NCBI GenBank assembly: GCA_900757495.1
Contig: CAAENX010000011.1
Location: forward strand, 1 to 64,000
DNA from: an uncultured Collinsella sp.
GTDB lineage: Bacteria; Actinomycetota; Coriobacteriia; Coriobacteriales; Coriobacteriaceae
DNA length: 64,000 nt
Reading direction: 5' to 3'
Made by a program: the position numbers and the translations under genes
The notes under the pieces: generated by a model
What the model saw: the letters and a program-made list of their open reading frames with translations, nothing else
The model's database searches: none
Told to the model about the DNA's origin: nothing
Shown here: piece after piece, positions 6,180 through 12,396 of the stretch
How positions within the stretch are numbered: position 1 is the first letter of the stretch
How the letters are laid out: each line of letters begins with the position of its first letter

Positions 6180-7075
6180 TCGATGGAATCCTCATCAATG
6201 AGGTGGAAGCAAAGAACATCATGACCAAGTCCAGCCTGCCGGTAGGCGGCTATTCGGTCAATCCCTATGTAGGCTGCACGCATGCCTGCAAGTATTGCTA
6301 TGCCTCCTTTATGAAGCGCTTTACCGGACACAAGGAGGAATGGGGCACCTTTCTTGATGTGAAGCATTGGCCGGAAATCAAGAATCCGAAGAAATACGCT
6401 GGACAGCGGGTGGTTATCGGTTCTGTGACGGATGGCTACAATCCACAGGAGGAGCGATTCGGGAATACCAGGAAACTCCTGGAGCAGCTGATTGGCAGCG
6501 ATGCAGATATTCTGATCTGCACAAAGTCCGATCTTGTGGTACGGGATATCGATCTGCTGAAGAAGCTTGGACGAGTGACCGTTTCATGGTCGATCAACAC
6601 GCTGGATGAGAACTTCAAGAACGATATGGACTCCGCGTCGAGCATCGAGCGTCGTATCGCTGCTATGAAGCAGGTGTATGACGAAGGTATCCGTACGGTC
6701 TGCTTCGTGTCCCCGGTATTTCCCGGCATCACGGATTTTGAGATGATTTTTGAGCGAGTAAAGGATCGGTGCGATTTGTTTTGGCTCGAAAATCTCAATC
6801 TTCGGGGTGGTTTCAAAAAAGCGATCCTGGATTATATCGCCGAGAAACATCCCGATCTCGTACCGCTTTACGATGAGATCTATAACAAGCGCAACCGTAG
6901 CTATTTTGAAGCACTTGAAGTAAAAGCCGAGGAAATGGCCAAGAAGTACGATTGCCCCTTTGTGGACAACGAAATGCCTTATGGCAGAGTCCCCCAGGGG
7001 CATCCGGTGATCGTGGACTACTTCTATCACGAGGAAGTCCGAGGGTCGGATAATAGCGGAAAAAGAAATCGTTAA
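6167..7075 (+). CDS. Radical SAM mobile pair protein B
   Basis: A 302-residue SplB-like radical SAM protein with C37-x3-C41-x2-C44 (CTHACKYC) within the N-terminal part MAEVIDGILINEVEAK. Later motifs VVIGSVTDGYNPQEE and VTVSWSINTLDE fit the partial TIM barrel. ATG 6167 lies inside protein A; a longer upstream extension in this frame is only the shadow of protein A. Spore photoproduct lyase and DUF5131 proteins are the nearest families I recall. The usual MarR-type regulator of this pair is not seen nearby. Confidence 0.75.
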   Translation: MAEVIDGILINEVEAKNIMTKSSLPVGGYSVNPYVGCTHACKYCYASFMKRFTGHKEEWGTFLDVKHWPEIKNPKKYAGQRVVIGSVTDGYNPQEERFGNTRKLLEQLIGSDADILICTKSDLVVRDIDLLKKLGRVTVSWSINTLDENFKNDMDSASSIERRIAAMKQVYDEGIRTVCFVSPVFPGITDFEMIFERVKDRCDLFWLENLNLRGGFKKAILDYIAEKHPDLVPLYDEIYNKRNRSYFEALEVKAEEMAKKYDCPFVDNEMPYGRVPQGHPVIVDYFYHEEVRGSDNSGKRNR

Positions 7076-7130
7076 ACGGAAACCGACGACGATTCGCTCG
7101 AGCGATTAGCGCCCACGCGTGGCTTCTGCC

Positions 7131-7214
7131 GATTGGCGCAACGGGCGACGGATTAAGGGATCGCTCGGGCGGATGATCCCGCTGCAGTACAGGCGGTCGC
7201 TCAATTTAGCGGCA
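7131..7214 (+). mobile_element. Relic of an IS3-family transposase C-terminus
   Basis: The frame reads DWRNGRRIKGSLGRMIPLQY then RRSLNLAA, which matches the YINWYNNERIKxxLGxMSPxEYR end of IS3/IS150 OrfB transposases. Nothing upstream continues the protein, so only the last 28 residues survive. No inverted repeat is apparent. Confidence 0.6.
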
Positions 7215-7317
7215 TGGGCGTTTTCGCACGGAAAACCAGTATCCCCTGTGCCGAGTTTAATCGTAGCGAATACAATGGGCACTGAGCATCAATCGAAAGT
7301 AGTCGATGGAGATGGAT

Positions 7318-7858
7318 ATGCAGCTGGCAACCGAGCGGCTGATACTGCGCCCATGGGCCGAAACGGACGCAGAGGACCTGTACAGATGACAGGGTGGGGC
7401 CGATTGCCGGCTGGCCGCCTCACTCGAGCGTTGACGACAGCGCCGAAATCATCCGCACCGTGTTTTCCGCGCCGGAGACGTACGCCGTTTGCCTGAAGGA
7501 AGACAACAGGGCCATCGGAAGCATAGGGTTGATGATTGGCGCGCGGTCCGACAAGGAGATTCCGGACATCGAGGGGGAAATAGGCTACTGGATCGGCGTC
7601 CCGTTCTGGGGCAAGGGGCTGATACCGGAGGCGGTTCGAGAGCTCGTCCGCCATGGTTTCGAGGACTTGAAACTGGACAAAATCTGGTGCGGATACTTCG
7701 ACAGGAACGAGAAATCGAAACGCGTTCAGGAAAAATGCGGCTTCACCTGGCACCGCACCCGCAAGGATGTCTGCTGCGAGCTGATGGGCGACACCCGCAC
7801 AGAGCAGATCGCTTGTCTGACGAAAGGCGATTGGCTGAGTCAGCTCAAAGCTCGATAA
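7318..7858 (+). pseudogene. GNAT (RimJ/RimL type) acetyltransferase, frameshifted
   Basis: The N-terminus MQLATERLILRPWAETDAED then LYR (7318-7386) meets TGA 7387-7389. The rest continues in another frame from RVGPIAGWPPHSS and runs through IGSIGLMIG, EIGYWIGVPFWGKGLIPEAV and RVQEKCGF to a stop at 7858. The join lacks the few residues usually found between DLYR and DPRVG, so a small deletion shifted the frame. The C-terminal acetyl-CoA binding region is intact. ATG 7318 is preceded by GGAG. Confidence 0.7.
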
Positions 7859-7883
7859 GCAACATGGGTTCTGCGATCAGCTC

Positions 7884-7950
7884 GCAAACCCCAGGTCGCA
7901 AGTCTTCGTCAGCGGTGAGCAAAGTGAGCGGTCTCAGGTGGCTTGCCTAT
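7884..7950. repeat. Dispersed 67-bp repeat, copy 2
   Basis: Direct-orientation partner of 950-1016. Conserved blocks are CCCCAGGTCGCA, AGTCTTCG or GGTCTTCG, AAAGTGAG and TCTCAGGTGGCTTGC. Confidence 0.6.
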
Positions 7951-8063
7951 GGGCTGGTGTGCAGGCTGGGGCTTCGCCATTGGAACAATCGTTTCGTGTA
8001 CTTGCCTTTTCGCGCAGCCTATGATTTAAAATAATTGGTTTTCCGCAAGGAAGGCTTCCAAGT

Positions 8064-8090
8064 GCCGGGGACGTTTTCCCCAGCTTTTTC
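8064..8090 (+). terminator. Terminator-like hairpin
   Basis: GGGGA/TCCCC inside GC..GC, followed by TTTTTCTT. The preceding words CCAAGTGCCGGGG recur at the terminator 9800-9827, so the two 3' ends are related. Confidence 0.5.
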
Positions 8091-8401
8091 TTATCCAGTT
8101 GAGCGCACTTGCCGTCCAGGCCGTCAGATAACGAAGGCAAGCAACATAGTCATTAGGATCGTTCTTAAATGACTAGTCGTTAAAGAACGTCCCCAACGAC
8201 TAACTAGCCGCGGAAGCGGGCTATGGGCGCAAGTGGCTGCTCGCGAAAGACGCGCTCGACAGCGGCGCGGTATTAGTCAACCTTTTTGGTCTTGCGTACG
8301 AGCTTGTGAACGGTAGCAGGGTCGGCGAAGACGCATTTGGCGTAGAACCACCACTCCTTCAGTACCACCTTGGAGAAAGCCGGGGTTCGAACAGCGCCAT
8401 A

Positions 8402-8818
8402 ATGAGCGAAATCCTAAAATCGCCCATCCTCCCAGAGCTTCTAGACGAAATGGCGCGCTTGGTTCGGCTTACTGACAAGAGAGACGATATAAAGGAGGCC
8501 GTCGTTGCCGAATACGGGGAGGAACTCGTCGACAGGGCCCTTAGGTATTGCGACGACTTTGTCGCACCCGGGTTCGACGCGCCTGAGGAAGAGCTCCGGG
8601 AGGCGGAAGCGATCAACGAGGCCGTTTTCGAGTCGGCCGGGGTGTTGCCTGAGGAGCGGCCGCGATTCATTGAGGCGGCGGCGATCAGCAAGGCCATCGA
8701 CGACTGCTTCGACGAGGAAAACCGCCTGGTTCGAGACGAGAGCGCAAGTCGCTATATGGTTCAGAAAAGGTTCGGGGAAATCGTCGAGTTGATTGCGCCC
8801 TCGCGTTTTACAAAATAG
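8402..8818 (+). CDS. Hypothetical acidic protein
   Basis: A 138-residue acidic protein beginning MSEILKSPILPELLDEMARL, rich in Glu/Asp/Ala and predicted helical throughout, without Cys clusters or a signal peptide. The frame is open upstream to 8204 and reads ...WLLAKDALDSGAVLVNLFGL..., which looks like real protein, but offers only GTG 8306 and has no ribosome binding site. The gene may therefore be a 5'-deleted piece of a longer one. Family not recognised. Confidence 0.5.
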   Translation: MSEILKSPILPELLDEMARLVRLTDKRDDIKEAVVAEYGEELVDRALRYCDDFVAPGFDAPEEELREAEAINEAVFESAGVLPEERPRFIEAAAISKAIDDCFDEENRLVRDESASRYMVQKRFGEIVELIAPSRFTK

Positions 8819-9318
8819 AGCACAAGGCCCTTTAGCTCGACTATTGCTAATTGAGCCAGCCGCTCGTCCATCCCAGCCTGCCCAGACGGCCCTCCCGCAG
8901 TCTCTGCGTCCCAACGGATGGGTACCATTTATCCGGGTGCACCTGGGGCAACGGGCCGGCAGGCCCGCGGAAGGTCGCTCGCATAACACGCAACATCAAA
9001 CACGACAGAAGAGGCGAACGACAGATGCCGGACCCCGGACGACAGCACCGCGGAATACGAGCATTCCGACCACAACCGAACAATTCCAGCTACTAGGCAG
9101 GCGCCCGCATGGGCGCCTTTTACTTTTCAGGGACTTAGCCGCGAGCTAAGGCAAGCAGCTTATGGCCGTTTCGTGGAGGCCCGACCAGCTCGACCCACCT
9201 CGACCCGTCTCCGCCCCCGCCGTGCGCGCCAACCGCAATCAGGCGGTTCAATCGTCGCGCAGATGAAAACGCACACGGGACCGCGCAGACGCATGGCGCG
9301 GAAAGATTGGAGGCAACC
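8819..9318. other. Intergenic stretch, 500 bp
   Basis: No gene is supported. It contains the terminator at 9099-9125 and the second copy of the ~110-bp repeat. The GC-rich part 8920-9000 can form several hairpins (for example GGGCCGGCAGGCCC) but matches no RNA family I know. Confidence 0.4.
9097..9205. repeat. Dispersed ~110-bp repeat, copy 2
   Basis: Starts with terminator arms AGGCGCCC/GGGCGCCT (9099-9118) followed by TTTACTTTTC, then follows the order of blocks in 2297-2405. It precedes the excisionase-like gene by about 110 bp. Confidence 0.5.
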
Positions 9319-9537
9319 ATGGCGAACGCGACGAAATGCGCGGCACCCGAGGGCAACCGGGGCCGAGACGAGTGGATGACGGTGATCGAGATGCAGGAGT
9401 ACATGGGGGCGAGCCGGAGCAAGGCGTACGACCTCATCTGGTCGGGAGAGATCGACTCCTACAGGCTCGGCAGGAAGCTCCTGGTTTCGAGGGCGTCCGT
9501 GGACGCCTACATCGGGTCGAGGAGCGGCAGGAAATGA
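9319..9537 (+). CDS. Excisionase-like helix-turn-helix protein
   Basis: A 72-residue protein with the MerR-like DNA-binding fold of excisionases (HTH_17): WMTVIEMQEYMGASRSKAYD then LIWSGEIDSYRLGRKLLVSRASVDAYI. ATG 9319 follows TTGGAGGCAACC. Genes of this kind usually sit beside an integrase in integrative elements; no integrase remains here, which points to a decayed element. Confidence 0.7.
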   Translation: MANATKCAAPEGNRGRDEWMTVIEMQEYMGASRSKAYDLIWSGEIDSYRLGRKLLVSRASVDAYIGSRSGRK

Positions 9538-9615
9538 CGGCGGCGACCGCCCCGGGAGCCGCCCGCGGCCGGGCACGCGAGGGAGCCTCGAGACGAAAGG
9601 AGCTCGAGGACGACC

Positions 9616-9786
9616 ATGACCAAGAGCACTAGCAGGAGCCAGGTGAGGCTCATCGCATCGACCAACGCGATATTCGGCGCCGACGAGGCGTGCGCGATGC
9701 TGCGCATCAGCCGCGACGCCATGTACCGGCTCGCCCCCTTGCACTTACCGTCAGCGCATGCTATAAGGCTGTTGGTGGCTCATTGA
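9616..9786 (+). pseudogene. Truncated second excisionase-like protein
   Basis: The 56-residue frame starts MTKSTSRSQVRLIASTNAIF and contains FGADEACAMLRISRDAMYRL, the first half of the same helix-turn-helix fold. After MYRL the expected wing (IRSGELP..RIGR) is replaced by unrelated APLHLPSAHAIRLLVAH and a stop, so the gene is cut and fused to other DNA at about 9733. Confidence 0.55.
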
Positions 9787-9799
9787 GCTACCTCCAAGT

Positions 9800-9827
9800 G
9801 CCGGGGGAGTCCCCCGGCTATTTTTTT
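9800..9827 (+). terminator. Strong intrinsic terminator
   Basis: GCCGGGGG-AGT-CCCCCGGC followed by TATTTTTTT. It closes the excisionase-like pair. Confidence 0.8.
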
Positions 9828-9851
9828 ATCCATTCCATTAGGAATCCCCAT

Positions 9852-10055
9852 TGGCCAAGGAGCTCAGCATCTTCGTCGACGAGAGCGGACCGCGGCGACA
9901 AGACTCGCTACTACCTGCTCACACTCGTCTTTCACGACCAGGCAGACAGCATCGCCGAGGCGGTCACGGACTATGAGGCCAAGCTTGCCAGAGCCAATCT
10001 CCCCAACATTCCGTTTCACTCCGAGCCTCTCATGAACGGACACAAGGACTTACTG
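9852..10055 (+). pseudogene. DUF3800 gene, frameshifted and 3'-truncated
   Basis: It starts at TTG 9852 with AKELSIFVDESG, the acidic DUF3800 signature. At about 9889 the frame must shift to read DRGDKTRYYLLTLVFHDQAD (about two bases lost), continuing through IPFHSEPLMNGHKDLLHD. Family members continue for well over 100 residues more; here similarity ends near 10055, just before the methyltransferase genes. It looks like a gene broken by insertion of that cluster. Confidence 0.6.
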
Positions 10056-10107
10056 CATGATTCGTGTGTTATAGTTAGATGGCTCTAACTGTTTGGGGGC
10101 GACAGCC

Positions 10108-10737
10108 ATGCACGAACGCGAGGGTTTCTGGGACAAGAACGCCGGTCGGTATGACCGTTTCATGCGAAACGACCGGGCGGCGTATGAGAAGATGTATGGG
10201 CTGATCAGGCCGGTGGTGAAAGCAAAAACCGTACTGGAGGTTGCCACCGGCACGGGGCTTATCGCAAAGAGCATCGTGAATGCGGCGGCGCACATCGAGG
10301 CTACGGACGCTTCTGCAAAGATGATCCTTGAAGCAAAACGGGACAATCAATCCGCAAAGCTGCACTTTTCCGTACAAGATATGTTCCGCCTGCCCTATGC
10401 ACAGAAGTCCTTCGAAGTGGTGATCGTGTCCAACGCGCTTCACATAGTGCCGCATCCGGAAAAGGCCCTGCAAGAAATCAGGCGGGTGCTGAAGGACGAC
10501 GGCGTGCTCATCGCGCCAACCTTCACCCACGCGGGGAACTCGGTTTCCGGCAAGGCAAAAGCCTTTTTCATGAGTATGGCGGGATTCCCCCTCCACAGCA
10601 GGTGGACAAGCGAGGAATACCTGTGCTTCCTGCGTCAAAACGGCTGGGCGGTGCAGAAAAGCGCGGTGCTGAAGGCCTCGTTCCCGTTGACTTATGCGGA
10701 ATGCACGAAATCGGAGGGGCCTGATGTCGTTCTTTGA
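10108..10737 (+). CDS. Class I SAM-dependent methyltransferase
   Basis: A 209-residue Methyltransf_11 protein. Motif I is VLEVATGTGLIAKSI, motif II IEATDASAKMI, motif III-IV SFEVVIVSNALHIVPHPEKALQEI with RVLKDDGVLIAPTF. A TTG 15 bases upstream of ATG 10108 is possible but less likely. The next gene starts 14 bases before this stop. Small-molecule substrate unknown. Lower GC than the core genes suggests transfer from a Firmicute. Confidence 0.75.
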   Translation: MHEREGFWDKNAGRYDRFMRNDRAAYEKMYGLIRPVVKAKTVLEVATGTGLIAKSIVNAAAHIEATDASAKMILEAKRDNQSAKLHFSVQDMFRLPYAQKSFEVVIVSNALHIVPHPEKALQEIRRVLKDDGVLIAPTFTHAGNSVSGKAKAFFMSMAGFPLHSRWTSEEYLCFLRQNGWAVQKSAVLKASFPLTYAECTKSEGPDVVL

Positions 10738-11089
10738 AAACACCCGCAAGCCCGTGGGCCTCGGCGGGAAACTTATGGTTGGCATGATGAATCTGGGCCA
10801 CAGCCCTGTGGCGCGGTGGGGACTTCGATTTCTACGACTTACGCCAAATGCCAAGGTGCTGGATTGCGGCTGCGGCGGCGGGGCAAACATAAAACTGCTG
10901 CTGAAAAAATGCCCGCATGGCGTCGTCAAGGGCATCGACTATTCGCCCGTCAGCGTGGAAAAGGCTAGAAAGCTCAACCGAACTGCAATTCAGGAGGGGC
11001 GTTGCGCCGTTCTGCAAGGCAGTGTGGCGGATATGGCGTTTAAGGACGTCATGCGGGCATTTTTGCATCCATCCCGCACATGGCGATAG
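10724..11089 (+). pseudogene. Second methyltransferase, 3'-truncated
   Basis: It starts MSFFENTRKPVGLGGKLMVG after GGAGGGG and has motif I KVLDCGCGGGANIKLLL and motif II VKGIDYSPVSVEKAR. After GSVADMAFKD, where such enzymes continue with the substrate half, the frame runs into VMRAFLHPSRTWR and stops. In another frame the following DNA encodes the end of an unrelated membrane protein, so an internal deletion has fused two genes. Confidence 0.65.
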
Positions 11090-11145
11090 GCATGACGGTC
11101 ATAGCGGCTGTGCTGGCGGCAATTATGACAGTTTTTATTCACTGA
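11056..11145 (+). pseudogene. C-terminal membrane helix of a deleted gene
   Basis: A frame reading GIFASIPHMAIGMTVIAAVL then AAIMTVFIH ends at TGA 11143-11145, eleven bases before the next start. It is one typical hydrophobic helix and has no start of its own. It probably is the tail of a transporter that once lay between the two methyltransferase genes. Confidence 0.4.
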
Positions 11146-11156
11146 GGAAGAAACCT

Positions 11157-11987
11157 ATGAAATGTAAAATTGAGAAAAACGCCGTGCAGGAGACGCTGAT
11201 CCTCCCGCTGTATTCCCGGAAGCTGTGTACGGAGCTGTACCCGAACCTTTACAGGGATGAAACAGCAGTTCGTCTGCTCGACCAGATCGACTACGACTTT
11301 TCAGAGGCAGAGAAAAACTCCCGCAGCCTGATGCAGCGCTTTGGTGCGCTGGAGGTGGCCATGCGGCAGGGTGATCTTGCTTTCGAGGTGCGGGATTACC
11401 TGAAAGGCCACCCCAATGCGGCGGTGGTCAATCTGGGCTGCGGGCTGGACAACACCGGCAGAACCTGCGACAACGGTAGATGCAAGATCTATAATCTGGA
11501 CTTCCCGGATGTGATTGCCTTGCGGCAGCAGCTACTGCCCGCCGGGGATCGGGAACAAAATATCCCCTGTGACCTGAAAGACACCACATGGTTTAGCAAA
11601 ATCGATGCCTCCGGCGGGGCGGTATTCTTTGCCTCCGGGGTGTTCTATTACTTTCTGACCCAGCAGGTCCGGGAACTGGTGCGGGGAATGGCAGACGCTT
11701 TCCCCGGCGGTGTGCTGGTTTTTGATGCTGCCAATCGGACGGCAGTAAAGATGATCGCAAAAACATGGCTTAAGACTGCAAAAATCAAGGATGTGGGGGC
11801 ATATTTTGCGGTTTCGGATGCCGCCAAGGAAATCGGCACGTGGAACAGCCGTCTGCAGGTCACAAGTCGCGGCTATATGCTGGGTTACAACGATTTGAGA
11901 GACCCTTCTGTCAGCGGCTTTTTCCGGTTTCTCGCAAGGGTCGGCGACAAAGGAATGAAAATGCAAATCGTGAAAATAAGATTTTGA
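11157..11987 (+). CDS. LCM-type (leucine carboxyl methyltransferase fold) methyltransferase
   Basis: A 276-residue protein of the LCM/Ppm1-like group. Motif AVVNLGCGLDNTGRT binds SAM; YNLDFPDVIALRQQLLP and VFFASGVFYYFLTQQVRELV follow, typical of bacterial LCM proteins of polyketide or O-methylation type. GAGGAAG lies upstream of ATG 11157. With 10108-10737 it forms a transferred methyltransferase cluster of Firmicute-like composition. Substrate unknown. Confidence 0.75.
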   Translation: MKCKIEKNAVQETLILPLYSRKLCTELYPNLYRDETAVRLLDQIDYDFSEAEKNSRSLMQRFGALEVAMRQGDLAFEVRDYLKGHPNAAVVNLGCGLDNTGRTCDNGRCKIYNLDFPDVIALRQQLLPAGDREQNIPCDLKDTTWFSKIDASGGAVFFASGVFYYFLTQQVRELVRGMADAFPGGVLVFDAANRTAVKMIAKTWLKTAKIKDVGAYFAVSDAAKEIGTWNSRLQVTSRGYMLGYNDLRDPSVSGFFRFLARVGDKGMKMQIVKIRF

Positions 11988-11996
11988 GAGACAAAA

Positions 11997-12113
11997 ATGA
12001 AGCGCGCTCACTTTGACGTTGAAGAAGACGGCTTTTACGGCGCATATTGGGCGTGCAAGGGCACACATACAGCAGCGGGCACGGATTCGATTGAAACCGT
12101 GCCCGCTATCTGA
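11997..12113 (+). CDS. Possible 38-aa small protein or remnant
   Basis: ATG 11997 reads MKRAHFDVEEDGFYGAYWAC then KGTHTAAGTDSIETVPAI. The ribosome binding site is weak and its last ten codons overlap a terminator stem, so it is probably a remnant. No family recognised. Confidence 0.25.
   Translation: MKRAHFDVEEDGFYGAYWACKGTHTAAGTDSIETVPAI
12075..12106 (+). terminator. Terminator of the methyltransferase cluster
   Basis: Perfect 10-bp arms GCGGGCACGG / CCGTGCCCGC around 12 bases, followed by an AT-rich tract with several T runs. Confidence 0.55.
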
Positions 12114-12142
12114 TATTATATTATTTTATCGAACGTCTGTTC

Positions 12143-12249
12143 TATTCCAACTTAATAGTAAAAAATCTCTCTCCAGTTTGTTCCAGTTTGCCGCAGTTTG
12201 TCTTGGTTTGCCCTAATGCGGCTCAGTCTCAAAAATGCCCGCGAATCCA
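12143..12249. repeat. att-like direct repeat, copy A (left end of KAP cassette)
   Basis: Three blocks: a guaA-terminus-like 17-mer (12143-12159, 13 of 17 matches to 16300-16316); four 10-bp phased units at 12172-12211 (TCCAGTTTGT, TCCAGTTTGC, CGCAGTTTGT, CTTGGTTTGC); and the tail of a RelB-like gene (12228-12249, minus-strand WIRGHF stop). All three blocks recur in the same order at 15843-15939. The 33-bp stretch 12170-12202 matches 15869-15901 at 30 positions. Confidence 0.7.
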
Positions 12250-12396
12250 TGGGGTCATATCTGGGTCACGGTTTTTCGGGTCATCCGGGTCGTTTTCCTG
12301 GGTCACGCTAGGTCACGGCGAACTGCGAGCAGCAACTTATGGGCACATGGACATTATATTCCAAGGGAGGGCAAGGTAGAGAAGCCTCTACAGTGG

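Larger units (their letters stand above)
7859..8203. other. Intergenic stretch with repeat and terminator
   Basis: Holds the second copy of the 67-bp repeat (7884-7950) and a terminator-like hairpin at 8064-8084. The segment 8150-8200 contains GTTCTTAAATGACTAGTCGTTAAAGAAC-like inverted symmetry (arms GTTCTT/AAGAAC). No gene seen. Confidence 0.4.
11988..12396. other. Intergenic stretch with terminator and att-like copy A
   Basis: Contains a 38-codon frame (11997-12113), a terminator (12075-12106), att-like copy A (12143-12249) and then GGGTCA-rich sequence at 12250-12320 (GGGTCATATCTGGGTCACGG and further GGTCA words), whose role is unclear. Confidence 0.5.

Noticed and set aside
8920..9000. 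Possible riboswitch in GC-rich leader (GGTACCATTTATCCGGGTGC...)
   Set aside because: Hairpins can be drawn but no known riboswitch core could be matched, and the following gene is far away.
12172..12211. CRISPR-like array of CCAGTTTG repeats
   Set aside because: The units are 10 bp, contiguous and degenerate with no spacers, and no cas genes are present.
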